The position numbers and the translations under genes are program-made. Positions 1 through 7,066 of a DNA stretch of 64,000 bases are shown one piece after another (positions within the stretch are counted from its first letter, which is position 1; the number at the start of each line of letters is the position of its first letter). Below the pieces are notes generated by a model. That model was not told where the DNA came from and made no database searches. It saw only the letters and a list, made by a program, of their open reading frames with translations. Location of the stretch: NCBI GenBank assembly GCA_946402335.1, contig CAMIWE010000002.1, forward strand, positions 1-64,000. Reading direction: 5' to 3'. The stretch is from an uncultured Lachnoclostridium sp. Its GTDB lineage: Bacteria; Bacillota; Clostridia; Lachnospirales; Lachnospiraceae.

Positions 1-106
1 TTCCTCATGAAAATCTTTTTTAGTTGAGACATTTTACTCCCTTGTTACACAAAATACGAAAATAATGTAACAAGCCTTATAACTTCTTTTCGAAAACTAT
101 TCTGTT

Positions 107-146
107 TGAAAACAAAGAGAGCTGTCACCTTCTGGCGACAGCTCTC
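107..146 (-). terminator. Terminator of the GT8-plsC operon
   Basis: A perfect 10-bp stem (GAGAGCTGTC / GACAGCTCTC, 117-126 with 137-146) is followed, reading the minus strand, by TTTGTTTTC. It lies downstream of the minus-strand acyltransferase gene, the expected place for its intrinsic terminator. Confidence 0.75.
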
Positions 147-263
147 GATGTAGTTTGCGACTTAAATCTTTCTTTCGAGACCCTGCCTTGAAAGGGGGAA
201 ACCCTCAGTCCCGGCGGCCACAATCACTGCATAAGAGGCTTGGTGCTGTGTACCCCCCCGCAC
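147..263 (-). other. Non-coding GC-rich 3' segment, possibly structured RNA
   Basis: These 117 bases separate the acyltransferase stop codon from the terminator and carry no credible ORF. Reading the minus strand they contain G/C-rich blocks that could pair (for example GGGAC with GTCTC, and ctcgaaag with a later catcgag). They may be a long structured 3' UTR or a small RNA ending at the same terminator. I could not assign them to a named RNA family. Confidence 0.25.
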
Positions 264-1106
264 TCAATTCCCACCGGCTTCTTTTCGCTCCGGAAGCTTC
301 TCATTATAAAACGTTTCGTAATCGTTGACCCACTGCTCGTAATTCCGTTCCATCATCCGTTTCGCATTTTCGTTAACTGTGAGATTCGGGTCCGGATAGA
401 TCGCGTGAAGGTAGTGTACATACAACTCCTGAACCGGGAATCCGTCGTCGTCGAGCACGTCGGAATCCTTCATGCAGATGAATATAGGAATGATCGGAAC
501 GTTGAATTTGGCGGCAAATTTGAAGGCTCCAGGCTTAAGCGGCCGGGGCTTTCTGTAGTTAAACCACATCGCCTGCTCGGGATAGATCAGAATCTTCTCG
601 CCGCGGTTTAGAAGAATCCGCATGCCCTCGAAGAACTTGCGCATGGTTGCATAACTGGAACTGAGCGGCATGGTATTGGCGTGACGCATCATGATTCTTA
701 CCGGACCTGTGAAGTTCGTGTAATTGCTTTCTTTGATCACTTTGTATAGGTAATGATGCTTTTTGAGAGCCGGTTTAATGGTCCGGTAAACGGCATAGTT
801 GTCACTCAGGTGAAAATGGTTGCTCGTAACAATTGCCCCGCCGGTTACGGCTTTGGCGTTGTCAATGCCGCGGATTTCCTTTATGATCAGCTTTTTATGG
901 CGAATCATATTCTCAAAATAGGATTTTCCGAGAAAATTCGCAACGCGGGTCATGAACTTGTTTGAAAGCTTTTTATTGATATAATCTACCTCATCGGGCT
1001 GTATCGGAGCGCAGGGGGCGTCTTCCTCGACGTCATCGTTAAAGCGTCCCTGCTCTTCGTATTCTTTGATACGATTAAGTACTCTTAGACGGTCTTCTCT
1101 AGCCAT
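264..1106 (-). CDS. PlsC-like 1-acylglycerol-3-phosphate acyltransferase family protein
   Basis: This 280-residue protein belongs to the lysophospholipid acyltransferase (PlsC/LPLAT) family, which transfers acyl chains to lysophosphatidic acid or related lipids at the inner membrane face. The HX4D catalytic motif is visible as NHFHLSD (His97-Asp102), and a second block IYPEQAMW near residue 175 stands where PlsC has FPEGTRS. The first 70 residues are a charged extension with no clear membrane helix. The start overlaps the end of the upstream glycosyltransferase gene by 8 bp, so the two are translationally coupled. Together they suggest glycolipid or membrane lipid modification. The exact acyl acceptor cannot be read from sequence. 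Confidence 0.85.
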   Translation of the reverse strand: MAREDRLRVLNRIKEYEEQGRFNDDVEEDAPCAPIQPDEVDYINKKLSNKFMTRVANFLGKSYFENMIRHKKLIIKEIRGIDNAKAVTGGAIVTSNHFHLSDNYAVYRTIKPALKKHHYLYKVIKESNYTNFTGPVRIMMRHANTMPLSSSYATMRKFFEGMRILLNRGEKILIYPEQAMWFNYRKPRPLKPGAFKFAAKFNVPIIPIFICMKDSDVLDDDGFPVQELYVHYLHAIYPDPNLTVNENAKRMMERNYEQWVNDYETFYNEKLPERKEAGGN

Positions 1107-2040
1107 GACACACTTCCCCTTTGAACCAAAGCTTCCTAAACGTCCGGTCGCTTCTTTTTATGTTCTCGATACTTTCCATCAATTCCGTAAAAGACTCATA
1201 ATCCCGCTGCCGGTCGGCGTCGGAATAATTGTTGAGAGATGCGATCAGGAAAGGGTAGAACTCACTTTTCTGTGCGTATTCCCAGAAATATTCCCCATTG
1301 ATGGCTTCCGCATAGTGCCACGGCTTGTTGGAAAGCGCAAAATGACACAGATTAAGCTCGCCCTCAGGCGGCTCGGGGAAACTGTGCTTGTTCCACCCGG
1401 TCGGCAGATATTTAACCTTTCCGTGGCAGATGACGTTCAAGTATTCCTGATCGGGTGCCAGGGAATCGAAGTGGTACTCACTGAGCATCCAAAGGAACTG
1501 CTCCTGAACTTTGTGCTTACGGAATTCCGCAAGGTTCATAAGCATCACGCCGGAGTTGAAGTAGGTGTTGTGAGGAATACCGATGATCTCCTCAACGTAA
1601 TTCGTGAATTCCGGACTGCGGTCCGTATTCTGCTCATATACCGCGCCGACGAGATAACCGTTGACGTCCGTGTCATACAGTATGGCAATGTCATTCAGCA
1701 AAATAACGTCGCAGTCGAGATAGATTGCCTTGTCATACTGCGGAAATGCGGTTTCGATGAAGAACCGGTAGTATGCGGCGAGGCTGTAATAGAATACCTC
1801 CGGAAGCTTATGCTTCACCGGCTCTAACATTTCCCGTACGTCGTAGAATTCGATGGATACGTTATCGGTCGCATGCTTTCGGATGATTTCCTGATTCCGT
1901 TCGGTTATATCGGTTTTTAAAACTGTGATCCGGTACTCGCGGTCAGGAGAAGCATGGGAGATTAATGAGATGATCGCAACGTCCAGATACGGAACGTATT
2001 TGTCGTTGCAGGCGAAAAAAATCGGAATGGGTTTCTTCAC
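1099..2040 (-). CDS. Family 8 glycosyltransferase (LPS/general stress type)
   Basis: A GT8 retaining glycosyltransferase of about 313 residues using a nucleotide sugar and Mn2+. Visible family marks are the N-terminal IPIFFACNDKYVPYL strand, the DxD metal motif in YLDCDVIL (Asp109, Asp111), FNSGVMLMNL near residue 165 and a late HFALSNKPWHY block. I chose the GTG at 2040 because AAGGGGGC lies 8 bases upstream and the GT8 fold starts immediately after it. The longer ATG at 2166 would add 42 residues of non-conserved sequence that read through a 13-bp inverted repeat. The gene overlaps the acyltransferase downstream and probably forms a two-gene operon with it. Confidence 0.85.
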   Translation of the reverse strand: MKKPIPIFFACNDKYVPYLDVAIISLISHASPDREYRITVLKTDITERNQEIIRKHATDNVSIEFYDVREMLEPVKHKLPEVFYYSLAAYYRFFIETAFPQYDKAIYLDCDVILLNDIAILYDTDVNGYLVGAVYEQNTDRSPEFTNYVEEIIGIPHNTYFNSGVMLMNLAEFRKHKVQEQFLWMLSEYHFDSLAPDQEYLNVICHGKVKYLPTGWNKHSFPEPPEGELNLCHFALSNKPWHYAEAINGEYFWEYAQKSEFYPFLIASLNNYSDADRQRDYESFTELMESIENIKRSDRTFRKLWFKGEVCHG

Positions 2041-2081
2041 GGCTTTGCCCCCTTGTGTTTTGTCAGGTACATTTTCCGTTA

Positions 2082-2113
2082 CCCGCATCATTATGTAAAG
2101 ATAATGATGCGGG
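2082..2113. repeat. 13-bp perfect inverted repeat upstream of the GT8 gene
   Basis: CCCGCATCATTAT and ATAATGATGCGGG are perfect inverted copies separated by 6 bases. The element lies about 40 bp before the GTG start of the minus-strand glycosyltransferase. It could be an operator for a dimeric regulator or a 5' UTR hairpin. There is no T-tract, so a terminator is unlikely. Confidence 0.6.
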
Positions 2114-2191
2114 GGGGACTCTCGGGTTGAAAAACGGCTCCGAACTACAGCGGGAGAGAACTCCACTGTAGCGGGAATATACGATAAATAC

Positions 2192-2220
2192 TTGATTTTC
2201 GAGGGGGAGACTGTTATGAT
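2192..2220 (+). promoter_or_regulatory. Sigma-A promoter of the XRE regulator gene
   Basis: TTGATT (2192-2197), a 17-bp spacer and TATGAT (2215-2220). The predicted transcription start falls at about 2227, which is the A of the regulator's ATG, so the mRNA is probably leaderless. Confidence 0.6.
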
Positions 2221-2226
2221 AGCGGT

Positions 2227-2856
2227 ATGGAAAATGTTAAAGCTATTGTTTCACAAAATCTATTAAAACTTCGAAAAGAACACAATCTGACACAGGCGGA
2301 ACTGGCCAGACGGATCAATTATTCCGACAAGGCAATCTCCCGTTGGGAGGCAGGAGAGGTTGTCCCGGACCTTGAAACGATTTATGCGCTCAGCGAGGTT
2401 TTCGATGTGCCGGTATCCCGGATTACGGAGGCACATACGGAGGAAAGCACGGAGGAGCAACCCGGCGGAATCGGTCAGAAAGTCCTGTCGCAGGTTTTTC
2501 TGTGCTGTGAGATCTGGTTTATTTTCACTGCGATTTATGTGTATTTGAAGCTTTCCCATCAGACCAATATCTGGCAACTGTTCGTATGGTGCGTGCCTGC
2601 GTGTATGCTGGTGCTTTGGTTCTTTAACCGAAAGGAACCGACGAACATTCTGCTGTTTATTTATTCCACGGTCTTTGTGTGGTCTTTCACGACGTGTATA
2701 TACCTTCATCTGGTGGAGTCCAATCCCTGGTATATCTTCTTTATCGGACTGCCGGCGCAGGGACTGCTTATTATCCGGTATATCTTTAACTACAAGCAGG
2801 ATCTGAAGGGAATGAGACTCAGTAAACGAAAAGGAACAAAAGGGAGAAAAGACTGA
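2227..2856 (+). CDS. XRE-family transcriptional regulator with four membrane helices
   Basis: This 209-residue protein has a Cro/CI-type helix-turn-helix over residues 8-62 (LRKEHNLTQAELA, then YSDKAISRWEAGEVVPDLETI). About four hydrophobic segments follow between residues 85 and 190, and the tail is basic. It probably binds DNA near the membrane and senses an envelope or transport signal. It stands alone between the divergent GT8 operon and gpmI. No ribosome binding site precedes the ATG, and a promoter ends only 6 bp upstream, as in leaderless phage cI mRNA. The next gene has its own promoter. The target operon is unknown; the divergent GT8 promoter region with its inverted repeat is one candidate. 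Confidence 0.85.
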   Translation: MENVKAIVSQNLLKLRKEHNLTQAELARRINYSDKAISRWEAGEVVPDLETIYALSEVFDVPVSRITEAHTEESTEEQPGGIGQKVLSQVFLCCEIWFIFTAIYVYLKLSHQTNIWQLFVWCVPACMLVLWFFNRKEPTNILLFIYSTVFVWSFTTCIYLHLVESNPWYIFFIGLPAQGLLIIRYIFNYKQDLKGMRLSKRKGTKGRKD

Positions 2857-2877
2857 CTTTCTGAACGATTTAACTGA

Positions 2878-2921
2878 CAGCCCCAAGCCGCTCTGCGGTT
2901 TGGGGCTGAGTGATTTTTTTT
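2878..2921 (+). terminator. Intrinsic terminator after the XRE regulator gene
   Basis: A CAGCCCCAA/TTGGGGCTG hairpin at 2878-2908 is followed by a run of eight or nine T residues ending at 2921. Confidence 0.9.
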
Positions 2922-2946
2922 CATCTCATTTTCCGAAACCTCATGA

Positions 2947-2975
2947 GTGACAGACCGCCCGGATTATGATATAAT
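2947..2975 (+). promoter_or_regulatory. Sigma-A promoter of gpmI
   Basis: GTGACA (2947-2952), a 17-bp spacer and a consensus TATAAT (2970-2975). Transcription should start near 2982. That leaves the in-frame ATG at 2985 essentially leaderless and supports the downstream ATG at 3039, which has a strong ribosome binding site. Confidence 0.8.
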
Positions 2976-3038
2976 CAATTAAATATGTACACTGTTTCTG
3001 TTGTGTTTCACGGACCGTTTCTTAAGGGAGGAAGATGT

Positions 3039-4667
3039 ATGGAAACCGAAAGAATGAATCAAGGTCTCCGCAGGGAGACGGAAACCGGCAACCGGACCCC
3101 GAAGGTCGTTCTGGTCGTTATGGACGGCGTCGGAGAGACCCCGGACGAACTCGGCAACATGGTGAAGAAGGCGACGACTCCGACACTGGATGAGCTGAAG
3201 GCAACCTGTCCGTTTCGGTGCATTAAGGCCCACGGGACGGCGGTCGGACTGCCGTCGGACGACGACATGGGAAACAGTGAGGTCGGTCATAATGCACTGG
3301 GGTGCGGCCAGGTTTATTCACAGGGTGCAAAGCTGGTGAACGAATCCATTGAGTCCGGCGTGATTTTTGAGAGTAAGACCTGGAAGAATCTGATCGATTC
3401 GGTTGTTTCCGATGGGAAGACGTTACATTTTCTGGGGCTTCTTTCGGATGGAAATGTGCATTCGAATATCCGCCACCTTCTTGCAATGATGCAAAAAGCC
3501 GCAGAGGAAGGGGTAAAGAAGGAGCGAATTCATATCCTTTTAGACGGCCGTGACGTGCCGGCAACGAGTGCGCCACAGTATGTCGATATGCTTGAGACTA
3601 CAATTGTAGAATTGAGAAATAACGGGATAGATGCGAGAATCGCTTCCGGAGGCGGGCGCATGAAGATTACGATGGACCGCTATCAGGCCAACTGGGATAT
3701 GGTCAAGGCCGGATGGGACGTTCATGTCCACGGAGAGGGAAGGCAATTCCCGGATGCGAAACAGGCAATCGAAACCCTTCGCGAAGAGACCGGAGCCATT
3801 GACCAGGATCTGCCGGCATTCGTGATTGCAGAGGACGGAAAGCCGGTCGGTAAGATGGAAGACGGCGACAGCGTGATTCTGTTTAACTTCCGAGGCGACC
3901 GCGCGTTGGAAATCTCGATGGCATTTGACGGCGATGAATCGTTTGACAAATTCGACCGCGGCGCCAAGCCGAAGGTAAACTATGCGGGTATGCTTGAGTA
4001 CGACGGGGACCTGAAGATCCCGCACCGGTATCTTGTAAACCCGCCGCAGATCCGAGAGACGCTGACGGAGCTGCTGATTGAAAACGGAATCCGGGAGTAT
4101 GCGGTGTCTGAGACGCAGAAGTACGGGCATGTTACGTATTTCTGGAACGGCAACCGTTCGGAGAAGTTCTCGGAGGAACTCGAGGACTATTGCGAGATTC
4201 CGAGTGATGTGCGGTCCTTTGACGAATGCCCGTGGATGAAAGCAACCGAAATTGCCGACAAGGTAATCGCGGCAATCGAAAGCGGAAAATACGGATTTAT
4301 CCGGTGCAATTTCCCGAACGGTGACATGGTCGGACACACCGGGAATCTGCAGGCAACCGAGATTGCCGTAGAGAGTGTGGACCTGGAACTTGCGCGCATC
4401 AAGAAGGCATGCGAGGAGGCAGGCTGCATCCTTGTTGTGACGGCCGATCACGGAAACTCGGACCAGATGCTTGAGAAGAATAAGAAAGGCACAATCGAGG
4501 TTCGCACGGCGCACAGCCTGAACCCGGTGCCGTTCATCATTTATGAGAAAGGCGCAAGACATGAACTTAGGGAAGGCAGTTTCGGCCTTGCCAATGTGGC
4601 GCCGACCGTTGCGGAACTGCTTCGGCTGAAGCCGTTTTCCAGCTGGGAGGAGAGCATGCTTAAATGA
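3039..4667 (+). CDS. gpmI: 2,3-bisphosphoglycerate-independent phosphoglycerate mutase
   Basis: GpmI interconverts 3-phosphoglycerate and 2-phosphoglycerate in the cytosol using two Mn2+ ions. This copy is 542 residues, slightly longer than the usual 510. The alkaline-phosphatase-superfamily marks are present: the first metal-binding strand VVLVVMDGVG, the catalytic serine block GNSEVGHNALGCG, the substrate loop ILLDGRDVPATSAP and the late metal site VVTADHGNSDQM. The ATG at 3039 follows GGGAGGAAG. An alternative ATG at 3057 exists. The stop overlaps the next ATG (ATGA), so the alkyltransferase fusion gene is translationally coupled. The pyruvate kinase gene lies 2.4 kb downstream, so two lower-glycolysis enzymes sit close together. 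Confidence 0.95.
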   Translation: METERMNQGLRRETETGNRTPKVVLVVMDGVGETPDELGNMVKKATTPTLDELKATCPFRCIKAHGTAVGLPSDDDMGNSEVGHNALGCGQVYSQGAKLVNESIESGVIFESKTWKNLIDSVVSDGKTLHFLGLLSDGNVHSNIRHLLAMMQKAAEEGVKKERIHILLDGRDVPATSAPQYVDMLETTIVELRNNGIDARIASGGGRMKITMDRYQANWDMVKAGWDVHVHGEGRQFPDAKQAIETLREETGAIDQDLPAFVIAEDGKPVGKMEDGDSVILFNFRGDRALEISMAFDGDESFDKFDRGAKPKVNYAGMLEYDGDLKIPHRYLVNPPQIRETLTELLIENGIREYAVSETQKYGHVTYFWNGNRSEKFSEELEDYCEIPSDVRSFDECPWMKATEIADKVIAAIESGKYGFIRCNFPNGDMVGHTGNLQATEIAVESVDLELARIKKACEEAGCILVVTADHGNSDQMLEKNKKGTIEVRTAHSLNPVPFIIYEKGARHELREGSFGLANVAPTVAELLRLKPFSSWEESMLK

Positions 4668-5296
4668 AAACCAGAGAGGAAGCACTGCAATACGGACTGA
4701 CCTTTCCGGATACGTATCAGGAGGCACCGTTCCATGATGCGAACTGGCAGCTTATCCGGTATAAAGGCAATAAGAAGGCCTTTCTCTGGACCTACGAGAA
4801 GGACGGCCATGTCAATCTGAACCTGAAGGCGGAGCCGATGCGGGCCTTGTTCTGGCGGAAGGTGTATCCGGCCGTGCAGCCCGGGTACCATCAGAATAAG
4901 GAGCATTGGAACACGGTCGTTCTTGACGGCAGCATCCCCGAGGAGGATATCCGGCGGATGATTGCCGAGAGCTATGACCTCATAAGCGACAGTCCGGCGA
5001 AACGGATTTACGAAGCCGTTAAGAAGATTCCTTACGGAAAAGTAGCAACCTATGCGCAGATTGCGGAGCTGGCTGGCGACCGGAAGATGGCCCGCGCCGT
5101 CGGAAACGCGCTTCATAAGAATCCGGCGCCCGGCATAATCCCGTGCCACCGCGTGCTGAATGCGGGTGGGGAGTGTTCCGGAAGTTTCGCATTTGGCGGA
5201 GCCGGCGCACAGGAGGAGCTGCTTAAAAAGGAAGGCGTGCAGGTTGTAAACGGCAAAGTGGATTTGCAGAAGTATCAGTGGAAGAAGGGGGAATAA
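4664..5296 (+). CDS. MmcQ/YjbR-like domain fused to an O6-alkylguanine-DNA alkyltransferase domain
   Basis: Residues 1-105 match the YjbR/MmcQ fold (LWTYEKDGHVNLNLK, then WNTVVLDGSIPEEDIRRMI), a small double-wing domain related to DNA-binding folds. Residues 110-195 are the DNA-binding and active-site domain of O6-methylguanine-DNA methyltransferase: PYGKVATYAQIA, the RAVGNAL recognition helix and the PCHRV motif with acceptor Cys161. The protein probably removes alkyl groups from guanine, or acts as an alkyltransferase-like damage sensor. The usual N-terminal ribonuclease-H-like domain of Ogt is replaced by YjbR. It overlaps gpmI by 4 bp, and the next methyltransferase gene follows within 3 bp. 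Confidence 0.85.
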   Translation: MKTREEALQYGLTFPDTYQEAPFHDANWQLIRYKGNKKAFLWTYEKDGHVNLNLKAEPMRALFWRKVYPAVQPGYHQNKEHWNTVVLDGSIPEEDIRRMIAESYDLISDSPAKRIYEAVKKIPYGKVATYAQIAELAGDRKMARAVGNALHKNPAPGIIPCHRVLNAGGECSGSFAFGGAGAQEELLKKEGVQVVNGKVDLQKYQWKKGE

Positions 5297-5298
5297 CA

Positions 5299-6075
5299 AT
5301 GGATTACAGAAAGATTTTTGACACGATACCGGAGCAGTTTGACAAGTTCCGCCCGAGATACAGCGCGGATTTGTTTGCGGATCTGATTTCCTATGCGGGA
5401 ATCGGCCCCGGCAAGACGGTGTTGGAACTCGGACCCGGAACGGGGCAGGCGACCGAGCCGATACTTAAGACGGGATGCGACTACCACGCAATTGAACTCG
5501 GCGAGAATTTTTATCGGAAAATGAACGAGAAATTCGCCGCTTATCCGAATTTTCACATCGTGAATGATGATTTCGTCACCCACGATTTCGGCGGGCAGAA
5601 ATTTGACATGATCTATTCGGCGGCGACGATCCAGTGGATTCCGGAGCGGATTGCTTTTCCGAAAACCTTTGATCTGCTGAAGCCCGGCGGCGTGCTTGCA
5701 ATGATGCTTCTGCACGGCGATTACAAAACGCCGAACGAGGAACTCTACGCCGAGATTCAGAAGCAGTACGACCTTTATTACAAGCCTGAGAAACTCTATA
5801 AGGACATGAAGGAACCGTTTGATTATACACATGCGACGGACTACGGCTATGTCGATTTTGAGCGCCGCGACTTCCACGGGACGCGCGTGTTTACGGCCGA
5901 CGAATACGTGCAGTATTGCGGCACCCACTCCGACCATCTGGCAATTCCGGAACCGGACAAGACAATCTTTTTCAACGCGCTTCGGGATACCGTTTTGCGG
6001 TTCGGTGACCGTGTCGAGTTCCGGGACACCTATATCCTTTTTCTGACGAAGAAGCCGCAGGAGAAAGGCCGATAA
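5299..6075 (+). CDS. Class I SAM-dependent methyltransferase
   Basis: A 258-residue Rossmann-fold methyltransferase. Motif I is VLELGPGTGQATEP near residues 41-54, followed by YHAIELGENF and the post-motif FDMIYSAATIQWIP typical of the Methyltransf_11/UbiE-like group. The ATG at 5299 is preceded by AGAAGGGGG; a further upstream ATG lies inside the preceding gene and was rejected. Substrate cannot be predicted. It starts 2 bp after the alkyltransferase-fusion gene ends and is presumably co-transcribed. Confidence 0.85.
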   Translation: MDYRKIFDTIPEQFDKFRPRYSADLFADLISYAGIGPGKTVLELGPGTGQATEPILKTGCDYHAIELGENFYRKMNEKFAAYPNFHIVNDDFVTHDFGGQKFDMIYSAATIQWIPERIAFPKTFDLLKPGGVLAMMLLHGDYKTPNEELYAEIQKQYDLYYKPEKLYKDMKEPFDYTHATDYGYVDFERRDFHGTRVFTADEYVQYCGTHSDHLAIPEPDKTIFFNALRDTVLRFGDRVEFRDTYILFLTKKPQEKGR

Positions 6076-6124
6076 ATCAAGCATCGGCTGCCATAGAAGA
6101 GACATCAGGTGTTGGGAGGAAATC

Positions 6125-6478
6125 ATGGGAATAAGGGCATTGATCATCATCGCCGTTCTGGCAATCGCTTTCATAGCATATTACAGGCCGTTTGGAAGCC
6201 TGTGGGTTGTGAAGAATAAGTGCTCGGCCACCGTACCGGGTCACTATGTTTATTCCGAGGGATATTACCGTTCGAACGGACCGGGAGAAGGCATGACCTA
6301 TATGGTCCCGGTTTATGAGTACACGGTCAATGACAAGCTCTATTTAACCATTGTTGAAGGAATGGAGCAGTCTTATAACGTATTCCCGCTGGAAGTGGAA
6401 GTGCAGTACAATCCGGCGCATCCGGAAGTCTGCTTTATCGAGGGAAAACGCGGGAAGATCATCAAGAAAAAACAATGA
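6125..6478 (+). CDS. DUF3592-like small membrane protein
   Basis: A 117-residue protein with one N-terminal transmembrane helix (IRALIIIAVLAIAFIAYY). The soluble part carries VPVYEYTVNDKLY and a VQYNPAHPEVCFI strand, resembling DUF3592 proteins. The ribosome binding site GGGAGG precedes the ATG. The tail is strongly basic. No enzymatic residues are evident, and its role is unknown. Confidence 0.65.
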   Translation: MGIRALIIIAVLAIAFIAYYRPFGSLWVVKNKCSATVPGHYVYSEGYYRSNGPGEGMTYMVPVYEYTVNDKLYLTIVEGMEQSYNVFPLEVEVQYNPAHPEVCFIEGKRGKIIKKKQ

Positions 6479-6576
6479 CGGCTTTTGTGACGACAGGGGG
6501 CAGCAGATTGCCGAAGCAATCATGAAATGAATACAAATCTTACAGGACCGTACAAACGGGAAAGGAGAATACTGTT

Positions 6577-6918
6577 ATGCCGATGATTGATGCAAAATTC
6601 ACCTTAAAGGTGGATGATACGAAGAAGGAGGAACTCAAGAGTGAGTTCGGTAGATTGATCGCAACGCTTCACAAGGGAGAAGCTTATCTGATGGTCGGAA
6701 TTCAGGACGGCTATGATCTCTGGTTTGGAGGTAAGAAACTGGAGAAGGGCGCTTATGTGGAGGTTTCTCTGCTCGGCAACGCTCCTTCGGAGGACTACAG
6801 CAAGCTGACGGGACAGATCTGCAGCATGCTTTCTGAAAAACTCGGGATTCCGGGCAGTGCGGTTTACGTGACGTATCATCCGTTGGCGGACTGGGGCTGG
6901 AACGGAGCCAATTTCTGA
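6577..6918 (+). CDS. Macrophage migration inhibitory factor (MIF)/tautomerase homologue
   Basis: A 113-residue member of the tautomerase/MIF superfamily, the usual MIF length of about 115. Met1 is followed directly by Pro2, the catalytic base after methionine removal, and a lysine near residue 33 aligns with MIF Lys32. The C-terminal DWGWNGANF closely resembles the GWNNSTF end of animal MIF, and the LTGQICSMLSEKLGIPGSAVYV helix-strand fits too. The expected activity is keto-enol tautomerisation, for example of phenylpyruvate. The natural substrate in bacteria is unknown. The ribosome binding site AAAGGAG precedes the start. Confidence 0.9.
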   Translation: MPMIDAKFTLKVDDTKKEELKSEFGRLIATLHKGEAYLMVGIQDGYDLWFGGKKLEKGAYVEVSLLGNAPSEDYSKLTGQICSMLSEKLGIPGSAVYVTYHPLADWGWNGANF

Positions 6919-6929
6919 CGGAGGGGTAC

Positions 6930-7046
6930 ATGCGGGACATCATCATAAAAAATGTTAAGGATCCGGGTTTTGAAACGAAAAACCTGAATCAATTCTACGA
7001 TCCGGACGGGGAACATAAGCGCTCATACGAAAGTTGCTTGATTTGA
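6930..7046 (+). CDS. Small 38-residue ORF between the MIF and pyk genes
   Basis: An ATG 12 bp after the MIF stop, with GGAGGGG just upstream, opens 38 codons ending 21 bp before pyk. The peptide begins MRDIIIKNVKDPGFETKNLN and is charged, without a membrane segment. I recognise no family. It could be a real small protein, a truncated gene remnant, or a translational coupler for pyk. Confidence 0.35.
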   Translation: MRDIIIKNVKDPGFETKNLNQFYDPDGEHKRSYESCLI

Positions 7047-7066
7047 AATGAGAAAGGAAACCGGAA

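Noticed and set aside
3540..4727. 395-residue open frame on the minus strand
   Set aside because: Antisense to gpmI, whose motifs are unmistakable.
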